In this document: one piece after another, positions 8,211 to 13,654 of the stretch
Position numbering within the stretch: position 1 is the first letter of the stretch
How the letters are laid out: each line of letters starts with the position of its first letter
From: Merdicola sp048393175
GTDB taxonomy: Bacteria > Bacillota > Clostridia > TANB77 > CAG-508
Direction of reading: 5' to 3'
Assembly (NCBI GenBank): GCA_048393175.1
Contig: DBFJJM010000013.1
Coordinates: 1 to 19,021, forward strand
Length of the DNA: 19,021 nt
Program-made: the position numbers and the translations under genes
The notes under the pieces: generated by a model
What the model was told of the DNA's origin: nothing
The model's database searches: none
What the model saw: the letters and a program-made list of their open reading frames with translations, nothing else

Positions 8211-8468
8211 TTAATCTTCTTGGTCAGCTAATTCAGAAAGTCTTTTTGCACATTTGCCACATACTAGTTTTTCCTTAAAATGAACTAAGTTTTTAGTGTT
8301 TCCGCAGAACACACAATTTGGTTCATATTTTTTGAAGATAATGGAAGAACCATCGACATATATTTCGATAGGGTCTTTTTCCTTAATATCAAATTTATTT
8401 CTAAGTTCGATTGGGATAACGACTCTTCCAAGCTCATCAACTCTTCTTACAATTCCTGTAGATTTCAT
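8211..8468 (-). CDS. abrB: AbrB/SpoVT-type transition-state regulator with C-terminal Cys cluster
   Basis: 85 residues. The N-terminal 50 (MKSTGIVRRVDELGRVVIPI...) are a near-perfect AbrB swapped-hairpin DNA-binding domain. AbrB dimers or tetramers bind AT-rich promoters and hold back stationary-phase and sporulation genes during growth. The C-terminal part differs from Bacillus AbrB: C52-x2-C55 (CVFCG) and C70-x2-C73 (CGKC) form a likely zinc ribbon, a form common in clostridia. The ATG at 8468 has AAGGAGGG upstream. The gene has a strong promoter and a Spo0A-box-like site in its leader, as expected for a gene shut off by Spo0A. Its position converging on rsmI matches the Bacillus order yabB-yazA-rsmI/abrB. 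Confidence 0.92.
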   Translation of the reverse strand: MKSTGIVRRVDELGRVVIPIELRNKFDIKEKDPIEIYVDGSSIIFKKYEPNCVFCGNTKNLVHFKEKLVCGKCAKRLSELADQED

Positions 8469-8494
8469 AGAACACCCTCCTTAAAGTTACAATA

Positions 8495-8501
8495 AACGAC
8501 A
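8495..8501 (-). promoter_or_regulatory. Spo0A-box-like site in the abrB leader
   Basis: Minus strand TGTCGTT, matching five of seven bases of the 0A box TGTCGAA, about 10 bases downstream of the predicted transcription start. In Bacillus, Spo0A represses abrB from 0A boxes in just this downstream position. Weak by sequence alone; position and gene identity raise it. Confidence 0.35.
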
Positions 8502-8516
8502 TTTTTTTATATTCTT

Positions 8517-8545
8517 ATCATACCATATAAAAAAAAGAAGGTCAA
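8517..8545 (-). promoter_or_regulatory. SigA-type promoter of abrB
   Basis: Minus strand TTGACC (8540-8545), 17 bases, TATGAT (8517-8522). Start site predicted near 8510, leaving a leader of about 40 bases with AAGGAGGG before the ATG. Confidence 0.7.
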
Positions 8546-8601
8546 TAAAAATCCAAAAAATGTTATTTCCTTTTTATGGAAAGTCTTAATAAAGAAGAGA
8601 C

Positions 8602-8627
8602 ATATGAAATTATTTTTAGCATAAAAT
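8602..8627 (+). promoter_or_regulatory. Possible SigE-like promoter of spmAB
   Basis: ATATG (8602-8606), 13 bases, then CATAAAAT (8620-8627), resembling the mother-cell SigE pattern ATATT-N13/14-CATAnnnT. Bacillus spmAB is transcribed under SigE. The start site would fall only a base or two before the ribosome binding site, which is tight, so this is tentative. Confidence 0.25.
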
Positions 8628-8647
8628 GGAGAAGAGAGGAAAGAAAA

Positions 8648-9226
8648 ATGTTAAATATAATTTGGCCAATTTTTATTATTATTTCTTTTGTTTATGCTGT
8701 TTTTTCCGGTAACATTGATAGTATTAATAATGGAATATTTGATTCTTGCAAGAGTGCAGTAGAATTATCTATTAGTTTTTTAGGAACAATGTGCCTTTGG
8801 AGTGGCATTATGGAAATTGCACAAAGGACATCTCTTATCTCAAAATTAACACATGCTTTATCACCAATCATTCGATTTTTATTTCCAGAGTTAAAAAGAG
8901 AAGAAAAAGCGAAAGAAGAAATATCTATGAATATGATTGCGAACATTTTAGGGTTGGGGAATGCTGCCACACCATTAGGATTAAAGGCTATGAAGACATT
9001 GCAAGAAAAAAATCCACAAAAAGATACGGTATCTAACTCGATGGCAATGTTTATTATTTTAAATACGGCTTCTTTACAACTAATTCCTACTACAACAATT
9101 GCAATTCGTAATTCATTAGGTTCTTCCGAACCAACAAAAATTATTATCCCTGTTTGGATTGCAACCGTGTGTGCTGCAGTTGCTGGAGTAATAGCATGCA
9201 AAATATTAACGAAAAAAATCAAGTAG
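8648..9226 (+). CDS. spmA: Spore maturation protein A
   Basis: A 192-residue membrane protein close in length and sequence to Bacillus SpmA. It has an N-terminal helix (LNIIWPIFIIISFVYAVFSGN), a nucleoside-recognition/Gate-type core, the conserved NMIANILGLGNAATPLGLKAM (residues 95-115) and further helices to the C terminus. SpmA works with SpmB in core dehydration of the spore; loss in Bacillus gives less dehydrated, heat-sensitive spores. The molecular activity is unknown. The open frame reaches back to 8576, but the ATG at 8648 has GAGAGGA at the right distance and matches the family N terminus, so the first 24 codons of the longer frame are rejected. spmB begins eight bases after the stop. 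Confidence 0.93.
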   Translation: MLNIIWPIFIIISFVYAVFSGNIDSINNGIFDSCKSAVELSISFLGTMCLWSGIMEIAQRTSLISKLTHALSPIIRFLFPELKREEKAKEEISMNMIANILGLGNAATPLGLKAMKTLQEKNPQKDTVSNSMAMFIILNTASLQLIPTTTIAIRNSLGSSEPTKIIIPVWIATVCAAVAGVIACKILTKKIK

Positions 9227-9234
9227 GAGAAAGT

Positions 9235-9759
9235 ATGAAAATTTTAAATTATTTATCAGCAGTTGCTATGCCAATGATTATATTGTTAATTATTCTTTAC
9301 GGTGTAGGCGAAAAAGTGAAAGTATATGATGTATTTGTAGAAGGAGCAAAACAAGGAGCGAAAATTGTAATTAAGTTATTTCCTACTTTATTGGGAATTT
9401 TTCTGGCAGTAGGAGCACTAAGAAGTTCTGGAATTTTAGATTTACTGATTCAATTTTTATCTCCTATTATTAGTTTCTTAAAAATTCCAGTTGAAATTAT
9501 GCCACTTGCTATGCTAAGACCGATATCAGGAAGTGCCTCTATGGCTGTAGCCACAGACCTTATGGCTCAATATGGTACAGATAGTATGATAGGACTAATT
9601 GTTTCAACCATTATGGGGTCTACAGAAACCACTTTTTATACGATTGCTGTTTATACTAGTGCAGTAGGCGTAAAAAAAATAAGATTTGTTTTAGTAGCCT
9701 CTCTATTAGCTGATATAGTAGGAATGTTAGTTTCTGTATTTATTTTTGCCAATATGTGA
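9235..9759 (+). CDS. spmB: Spore maturation protein B
   Basis: 174 residues, the usual SpmB length, with about four to five membrane helices. Family signatures are GAKIVIKLFPTLLGIFLAVGALRSSG (about residues 41-66), MLRPISGSASMAVATDLM (about 95-112) and STIMGSTETTFYTIAVY. Partner of SpmA in spore-core dehydration. The open frame starts at 9154 inside spmA, but the ATG at 9235 has TAGGAGA directly upstream (overlapping the spmA stop) and gives the family N terminus MKILNYLS. No strong terminator was seen after the stop; a Spo0A-box promoter begins about 28 bases further on. Confidence 0.93.
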   Translation: MKILNYLSAVAMPMIILLIILYGVGEKVKVYDVFVEGAKQGAKIVIKLFPTLLGIFLAVGALRSSGILDLLIQFLSPIISFLKIPVEIMPLAMLRPISGSASMAVATDLMAQYGTDSMIGLIVSTIMGSTETTFYTIAVYTSAVGVKKIRFVLVASLLADIVGMLVSVFIFANM

Positions 9760-9786
9760 AAAACAAGAGTAAAAAAGCACGATTTT

Positions 9787-9793
9787 TGTCGAA
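9787..9793 (+). promoter_or_regulatory. Perfect Spo0A box
   Basis: TGTCGAA in the context TTTTTGTCGAAAT, nine bases upstream of a consensus -35 and centred near -48 from the predicted start. This is a normal place for Spo0A to activate a SigA promoter. The heptamer matches the established 0A-box consensus exactly. Confidence 0.6.
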
Positions 9794-9802
9794 ATGTTTT
9801 TG

Positions 9803-9831
9803 TTGACAAATGAAAAAAGCAGGTGTATTAT
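9803..9831 (+). promoter_or_regulatory. Strong SigA-type promoter facing non-coding DNA
   Basis: Perfect TTGACA (9803-9808), 17 bases, then TATTAT (9826-9831). Predicted start about 9838. No plausible coding sequence follows on this strand, and the next genes (rlmH and onward) are on the opposite strand. Confidence 0.65.
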
Positions 9832-9974
9832 ATGAACATAATTAGTTCAAATAATTTTTGCGAAGGTTCAAAATGATAGTTCAAATTAGTTTGTTTTTTT
9901 CAATCTTTTTTATCATAAAGAAAATTCTATGCAAGATTCTTGCGAAAAAAATTCAAGAAAGAAGTAAAAAAGAA

Positions 9975-9991
9975 AAAATTTATTAAATTTT
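9975..9991 (-). terminator. Weak A/T hairpin, possible end of the murA-walJ-rlmH transcript
   Basis: A 7-bp A/T stem AAAATTT / AAATTTT with a 3-base loop, followed on the minus strand by TTCTTTTTT. It lies about 110 bases past the rlmH stop. The absence of G-C pairs makes it doubtful alone; the larger inverted repeat at 10001-10086 lies between it and rlmH. Confidence 0.3.
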
Positions 9992-10000
9992 GTTATTTAT

Positions 10001-10086
10001 CTTACGGGAAGGGTTAATAAAATAGATTAATCTAATTTTCTAGCTCCCCTTATTGCAAGAAATTAAAAAAGTTCCCTTCCCGTAGG
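10001..10086. repeat. Long GC-rich inverted repeat enclosing about 60 bases
   Basis: CTTACGGGAAGGG (10001-10013) pairs with CCCTTCCCGTAGG (10074-10086): 13 pairs with one G-U when read on plus, including a perfect 11-bp core. The GC-rich arms stand out in very AT-rich DNA. Inside, TTAAT (10014-10018) can pair with ATTAA (10062-10066), and TAGATTAATCTA (10023-10034) is itself a perfect palindrome. It sits just after the rlmH stop, so it may be a 3' structure of that operon, part of the plus-strand RNA, or a tiny mobile repeat. Confidence 0.65.
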
Positions 10087-10098
10087 CCCCCTATATTA

Positions 10099-10581
10099 CT
10101 ACCAATGATACGTTTCGCCTTTTGAAATTTTAAAAGCACGAAATAACTGTTCTAATAAAAAGATACGAATTAAAGGGTGGGGAAACGTCATAGTAGAAAA
10201 AGAAATTAATTCTTTCGTAGAAGAATATACATTATTTGCGAAACCTAAGGTACCACCAATTAAAAAAGTAATAGAGCTACTTAGATTTAAACTAATATCT
10301 TGTATCTTTTGAGAGAATTTTTCTGAAGAATAAGTTTTTCCTTTTAAGTCTAAAGCAAAAATATAAGAGTCTTTTTTTAAAGCAGTTAAAATTCTATTGC
10401 TTTCTTTTTCCTTAATCATGTCTATTAAAGAAGGATTTAACTTATCTGGTAGTTTTTCATCTGCTAACTCTGTTATCTGCATATGACAGTATTTCGTAAG
10501 ACGTTTTTGATATTCCTTTATTGCATCTTTAAAAAAAGGTTCTTTAATTTTTCCTATACAGATAATATGAATTGTTAACAT
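10099..10581 (-). CDS. rlmH: 23S rRNA (pseudouridine1915-N3)-methyltransferase
   Basis: 160 residues, the standard RlmH (YbeA/YydA) length, a SPOUT-class SAM methyltransferase. As a homodimer it methylates pseudouridine 1915 in helix 69 of 23S rRNA, acting on assembled 70S ribosomes. Motifs seen: the start MLTIHIICIGKIKE, the SAM-knot loop FLIGGTLGF (residues 106-114), and the C-terminal block PHPLIRIFLLEQLFRAFKI (135-153) ending GETYHW. I chose ATG 10581 rather than the in-frame GTG at 10596, because the GTG precedes AAAGGAG, which is the ribosome binding site for the ATG. The walJ stop lies 16 bases upstream; it is the last gene of the murA-walJ-rlmH operon. Confidence 0.94.
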   Translation of the reverse strand: MLTIHIICIGKIKEPFFKDAIKEYQKRLTKYCHMQITELADEKLPDKLNPSLIDMIKEKESNRILTALKKDSYIFALDLKGKTYSSEKFSQKIQDISLNLSSSITFLIGGTLGFANNVYSSTKELISFSTMTFPHPLIRIFLLEQLFRAFKISKGETYHW

Positions 10582-10597
10582 ACAAGCTCCTTTCACT

Positions 10598-11392
10598 TTA
10601 GCATGAAATTTGTACTAATTTACTAGGGCAATCTCTACTAGCAACAGAAACAGAAAGAGAATTTTCATCAAAATCATTTCTGATTAATTCTTCTATTACT
10701 GTTTTGTATGCAAGTTCTGGGAAATTATTCTCTCTACTCAAATGGCCTAGCATTACTTGTGTTAAACCAGTATGTAACAAATAAGAAATGGTTTGTCCTG
10801 CTAACTTGTTTGGTAAATGTCCTTTAGGACCAGCGATTCGATTTTTTAAAACATAAGGGTAAGAACCAGATTTTAGAATTTCTGGGTCATAATTCGCTTC
10901 AAGCATTAAAAAACTACTTCCTTCTAAATGTTTTAAGGTTTCTTTTGTGATATGACCTAAATCAGTAGCAATACTGATTTTTTCTTTTTGGTGATATAAA
11001 GTAAAACCACAAGGATTAGCAGCATCATGAGGAATGGGAAAAGGTTCAATTATTAAATCCCCCACTTCAAATTTTTCTTGTATGAAAAACTTCATTTGAT
11101 TTTTTTCTTCAATTTTTTGTTTTTGAGTAGCCATAGCATCCCAAGTCTCAGAATTGGCGTAAACAGGCAATTTATACTTTCTAGAGAGTGTTCCTAAACT
11201 TTGTATATGGTCACTATGTTCATGTGAAACTAAAATAGCATCAATATCTGTAATATCGGTTTCATAAGTAGATAAAGCAGAAATTATTTTTTTAGCACTA
11301 ACACCAGCATCAATTAATAATTTGGTATTTTGTGTTTGAACAAAAAGACAATTACCAGTACTTCCACTGTATAAACTACTAAAATTAAGCAT
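10598..11392 (-). CDS. walJ: Metallo-beta-lactamase-fold hydrolase WalJ/YycJ
   Basis: 264 residues of the MBL fold. LNFSSLYSGSTGNCLFV opens the protein, and the metal motif H57-E-H59-S-D61-H62 sits in ILVSHEHSDH. Further ligand candidates are the His in IPHDAANPCGF, the Asp in IATDLGH and the His in MLGHLSREN. This pattern is typical of YycJ (WalJ), which in Bacillus sits with the walKR cell-wall two-component genes and has been linked to DNA replication/division coordination and mismatch repair (a 5'-3' exonuclease activity has been reported). The open frame starts earlier (11425), but ATG 11392 is preceded by AAAGGAA and matches the family start. It overlaps the murA stop (ATGCTTAA), indicating coupled translation. 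No walK or walR gene is in the window. Confidence 0.85.
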   Translation of the reverse strand: MLNFSSLYSGSTGNCLFVQTQNTKLLIDAGVSAKKIISALSTYETDITDIDAILVSHEHSDHIQSLGTLSRKYKLPVYANSETWDAMATQKQKIEEKNQMKFFIQEKFEVGDLIIEPFPIPHDAANPCGFTLYHQKEKISIATDLGHITKETLKHLEGSSFLMLEANYDPEILKSGSYPYVLKNRIAGPKGHLPNKLAGQTISYLLHTGLTQVMLGHLSRENNFPELAYKTVIEELIRNDFDENSLSVSVASRDCPSKLVQISC

Positions 11393-12668
11393 TTCTTTCT
11401 TCCTTTGCATCTGAGAGGCGTTCAATTTTTGCTCCCAGTTTTCTGAATTTTTCTTCTATATTTTCATAACCTCTATCGATATGTTCTAAATTATAGACTT
11501 CTGTCTTTCCTTTTGCCATGATTCCAGCAATAATAAGAGCAGCACCAGCACGTAAATCAGTAGAATACACAGGAGCACCAGATAAGCGGTCTACTCCTTC
11601 CAATACGGCAGTTTTTCCCTGAGGAGTAATATTAGCTCCCATTTTGTTTAATTCGGCAGTATATTGAAAACGGGATTCCCAAATACTTTCGTTGATAATG
11701 CTTGTTCCTTTTGCAGTAGAAAGAACAACTCCAATTTGTGGTTGTAAGTCAGTAGGAAAACCAGGATACGGCAGAGTTTTAATATTTACTTTGTTGGGTC
11801 TTTTATTACACCAAACATGAAGTGTATCACCATCTTCATCTTCTACGTGTGCTCCCATTTCTAATATTTTAGCAGTAATTGGTTCTAAATGTTTAGTAAT
11901 ACAGTTTTTTATTGTAACATCCCCTCTTGACCCAACTGCTGCAAGCATAAATGTACCTGCCTCAATCTGGTCTGGGACAACACTATAAGTGGCATTACCG
12001 TGTAGTGCTTTTACTCCATTAATTTTAATCATATCTGTACCAGCACCACGAATATCTGCACCCATTGTATTTAAAAAGTTAGCAACATCAACAATATGAG
12101 GTTCTTTTGCAGCATTATCGATAATTGTAGTTCCCTCTGCAAGAACAGAGGCGAGAATTACATTAATCGTCGCTCCGACAGAAGAAATATCCATGTAAAT
12201 AGAGGTTCCGACTAATCTTTTTGCTTTTGCATGAATTTTTCCTTGTTCTACTTCTACATTTGCACCTAATGCCTCAAAACCTTTAATATGTTGGTCAATT
12301 GGTCTTGCTCCTAAATTACAACCACCAGGAAGCCCAACTTCTACTTCTTTACATCTACCCAGTAAAGCTCCTACAATATAATAAGAGGCTCTAAACTTTC
12401 TTGTTAATTCTAAAGGTGCTTTTGTACAGCAAATTTCTCTAGTATCAATCGTTACAGTATTTGGTTCTACCCATTTAATTTCTGCACCAATTTCTTTTAA
12501 AATTTCACAAGATATTTTTACATCACTTATATTAGGTATATTTTCAATTGTGCAAATACCATCAATTAAAAGAGTAGCAGGCAAAATAGCAACTGCTGCA
12601 TTTTTTGCTCCACTAATAAAAACTTCTCCTTTTAATGGTGTTCCACCAGTTATGACTAACTTGTCCAA
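11385..12668 (-). CDS. murA: UDP-N-acetylglucosamine 1-carboxyvinyltransferase
   Basis: 427 residues, the normal MurA length. MurA transfers enolpyruvate from PEP to UDP-GlcNAc, the first committed step of peptidoglycan synthesis, in the cytosol. K22-N23 in SGAKNAA and the active-site C117 in LPGGCNLGARPIDQH are present, so fosfomycin could bind; the Cys is not replaced by Asp as in naturally resistant forms. The start is TTG at 12668, with GGGGGT upstream, giving MDKLVITGGTPLKGEV as in other MurA proteins. A longer frame to 12728 runs through a terminator hairpin and is rejected. It heads the operon murA-walJ-rlmH. Firmicutes often have two MurA paralogues; I cannot tell which this is. Its promoter overlaps the spoIIR terminator region. 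Confidence 0.93.
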   Translation of the reverse strand: MDKLVITGGTPLKGEVFISGAKNAAVAILPATLLIDGICTIENIPNISDVKISCEILKEIGAEIKWVEPNTVTIDTREICCTKAPLELTRKFRASYYIVGALLGRCKEVEVGLPGGCNLGARPIDQHIKGFEALGANVEVEQGKIHAKAKRLVGTSIYMDISSVGATINVILASVLAEGTTIIDNAAKEPHIVDVANFLNTMGADIRGAGTDMIKINGVKALHGNATYSVVPDQIEAGTFMLAAVGSRGDVTIKNCITKHLEPITAKILEMGAHVEDEDGDTLHVWCNKRPNKVNIKTLPYPGFPTDLQPQIGVVLSTAKGTSIINESIWESRFQYTAELNKMGANITPQGKTAVLEGVDRLSGAPVYSTDLRAGAALIIAGIMAKGKTEVYNLEHIDRGYENIEEKFRKLGAKIERLSDAKEERNA

Positions 12669-12705
12669 AATTGTTACCCCCAGTATCGAATTACATTCTT
12701 TTGCA

Positions 12706-12740
12706 AAATAAAATAGAGTGTATAACACTCTATTTTATTT
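12706..12740 (-). terminator. spoIIR terminator, also the 5' hairpin of murA
   Basis: Perfect 16-bp stem (12706-12721 with 12725-12740, core AGAGTGT/ACACTCT, 3-base loop). On the minus strand it is followed by a TTTT run, so it acts as a terminator for spoIIR. The predicted murA start site (about 12735) falls inside it, so murA mRNA would begin with most of this hairpin. Confidence 0.75.
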
Positions 12741-12741
12741 C

Positions 12742-12770
12742 AATATATCATAATCTTCCTATTTTGACAA
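12742..12770 (-). promoter_or_regulatory. SigA-type promoter of murA
   Basis: Minus strand TTGTCA (12765-12770), 17 bases, TATATT (12742-12747). It lies between the spoIIR stop and the hairpin, about 70 bases before the TTG start of murA. Confidence 0.55.
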
Positions 12771-12787
12771 CTCATTTATTAGAAAAA

Positions 12788-13468
12788 CTAATTTTTTGCA
12801 GTAAACAATTTGGTGTTTTGTAAAAATTCGATTAATTTAAATTTTAATTTAATATCGGAATCTGATTGCTGTTGTGCATTTCCTTCTGAAATTAGTTTAT
12901 ATTCTTCTTCAGATAGACTTTCTTTCATTACTTCTTTAGATTCGTCAGGAACAATACCAGATGAAACATCTACAAAACAAAGAGGAGGGAACATGACACA
13001 CCACCAATTTTGCCCTTTTGCTTTTCCAATTTCTATGCGGAGAGCGTCATAGTCTCCTGCTGGTAAAGAAATATCTCCATATGTTTTAGTAGGAAAAAAG
13101 AAATTTCCAAAATGAATCGTAACATCGTAATGAAAGCCTTGTTCTTGAATTGTTTGTTTTGCAATTTTTTCAAATTCATAACGATGCTCTTTTGCAATTT
13201 TAATTGCTTCTTCTTTTGTTGTTGTATTGGTTGTTAAGGACTTCATATAAGAAATAATATGGTCTCTTACAACATATTTTAAATCTTGGTCTTCTTTTGT
13301 ATCACTATTTGCAACAACATGTAAGCGAAAAACACTATTTGCTAAATCTTTTGAAACAGCATTTACGTAAGAGTGTGCAGCAATTATGACGTAACAAGAA
13401 AAAAGAAGAATAAGGATAAATACTAGTTTAATTTTGGGATGTTTGATAAAGTTTAAAAGTTTTCTCAT
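12788..13468 (-). CDS. spoIIR: Stage II sporulation protein R
   Basis: 226 residues with one N-terminal transmembrane or signal segment (about 13-33) and an extracytoplasmic domain. SpoIIR is made in the forespore under SigF, is exported to the space between the two membranes, and triggers SpoIIGA to cleave pro-SigE in the mother cell. Family signatures are FRLHVVANSD (47-56), QDLKYVVRDHI (61-71), LPAGDYDALRIEIG (135-148) and GQNWWCVMFPPLCF (152-165). The ATG at 13468 has AGGAGG nine bases upstream. No convincing SigF promoter (GTATA ... GGnnAnAnT) was found upstream. The gene diverges from the Spo0A-box gene at 13655 and is closed by a strong terminator. Confidence 0.94.
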   Translation of the reverse strand: MRKLLNFIKHPKIKLVFILILLFSCYVIIAAHSYVNAVSKDLANSVFRLHVVANSDTKEDQDLKYVVRDHIISYMKSLTTNTTTKEEAIKIAKEHRYEFEKIAKQTIQEQGFHYDVTIHFGNFFFPTKTYGDISLPAGDYDALRIEIGKAKGQNWWCVMFPPLCFVDVSSGIVPDESKEVMKESLSEEEYKLISEGNAQQQSDSDIKLKFKLIEFLQNTKLFTAKN

Positions 13469-13567
13469 AGAAATCCTCCTTTTATAAATTCAGTATAAAT
13501 TGTTAAAAATTATCTTTATAAAAAGTATTAACAAATTTAGAAAATTTATTCAGTATTAAAAAAGAAT

Positions 13568-13574
13568 TGTCGAA
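13568..13574 (+). promoter_or_regulatory. Perfect Spo0A box
   Basis: TGTCGAA in the context AATTGTCGAAATT, 19 bases upstream of the -35 of the promoter at 13594-13622 and centred near -58. It is in the spoIIR / unknown-gene divergent region and could act on either side. Confidence 0.55.
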
Positions 13575-13593
13575 ATTATGATTACGATTTACA

Positions 13594-13622
13594 TTGACTT
13601 AAAGAATAAAGGATGGTAAAAT
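13594..13622 (+). promoter_or_regulatory. SigA-type promoter of the unknown 173-residue gene
   Basis: TTGACT (13594-13599), 17 bases, TAAAAT (13617-13622). Start site about 13629; a GGAGG ribosome binding site follows at 13644-13648. An in-frame ATG at 13613 lies upstream of the -10 and is excluded. Confidence 0.65.
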
Positions 13623-13654
13623 TTGGAAGTAAAATAAAAAAATGGAGGTATACA

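Larger units (their letters stand above)
9838..10098 (+). ncRNA. Candidate Spo0A-linked non-coding transcript
   Basis: This is the stretch after the orphan promoter, in a 339-base gap without a gene. It holds, in order: a GAAC/GTTC mini-hairpin; three copies of GTTCAAA (9845, 9866, 9879); a weak CAAA-TTAG-TTTG hairpin followed by seven T (to 9900), which could end an RNA of about 60 bases; a GCAAG-ATT-CTTGC hairpin near 9931-9943; an A/T hairpin at 9975-9991; and a GC-rich long inverted repeat (10001-10086). No clear plus-strand terminator closes the whole region, so the 3' end is unknown and the span given is an outer limit. It matches no RNA family I recognise (not SRP RNA, RNase P RNA or tmRNA by their core motifs). 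Confidence 0.3.

Noticed and set aside
8791..9036. 81-codon frame overlapping spmA in another phase
   Set aside because: spmA is identified with confidence over this span, and the alternative has no start signal.
9929..9967. Twelve-codon reading frame (MQDSCEKNSRKK) in the spmB-rlmH gap, downstream of the orphan promoter
   Set aside because: No ribosome binding site before the ATG and the length is within chance; kept only as a possibility if the transcript proves real and translated.
10001..10086. Retron-type non-coding RNA, suggested by the long inverted repeat
   Set aside because: No reverse transcriptase or effector gene is nearby; flanking genes are housekeeping.
12764..12792. Plus-strand TTGACA at 12764 as an antisense promoter into spoIIR
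   Set aside because: The hexamer 17 bases on is ACTAAT, a poor -10, and the site is explained by the minus-strand -35 of murA (TTGTCA).
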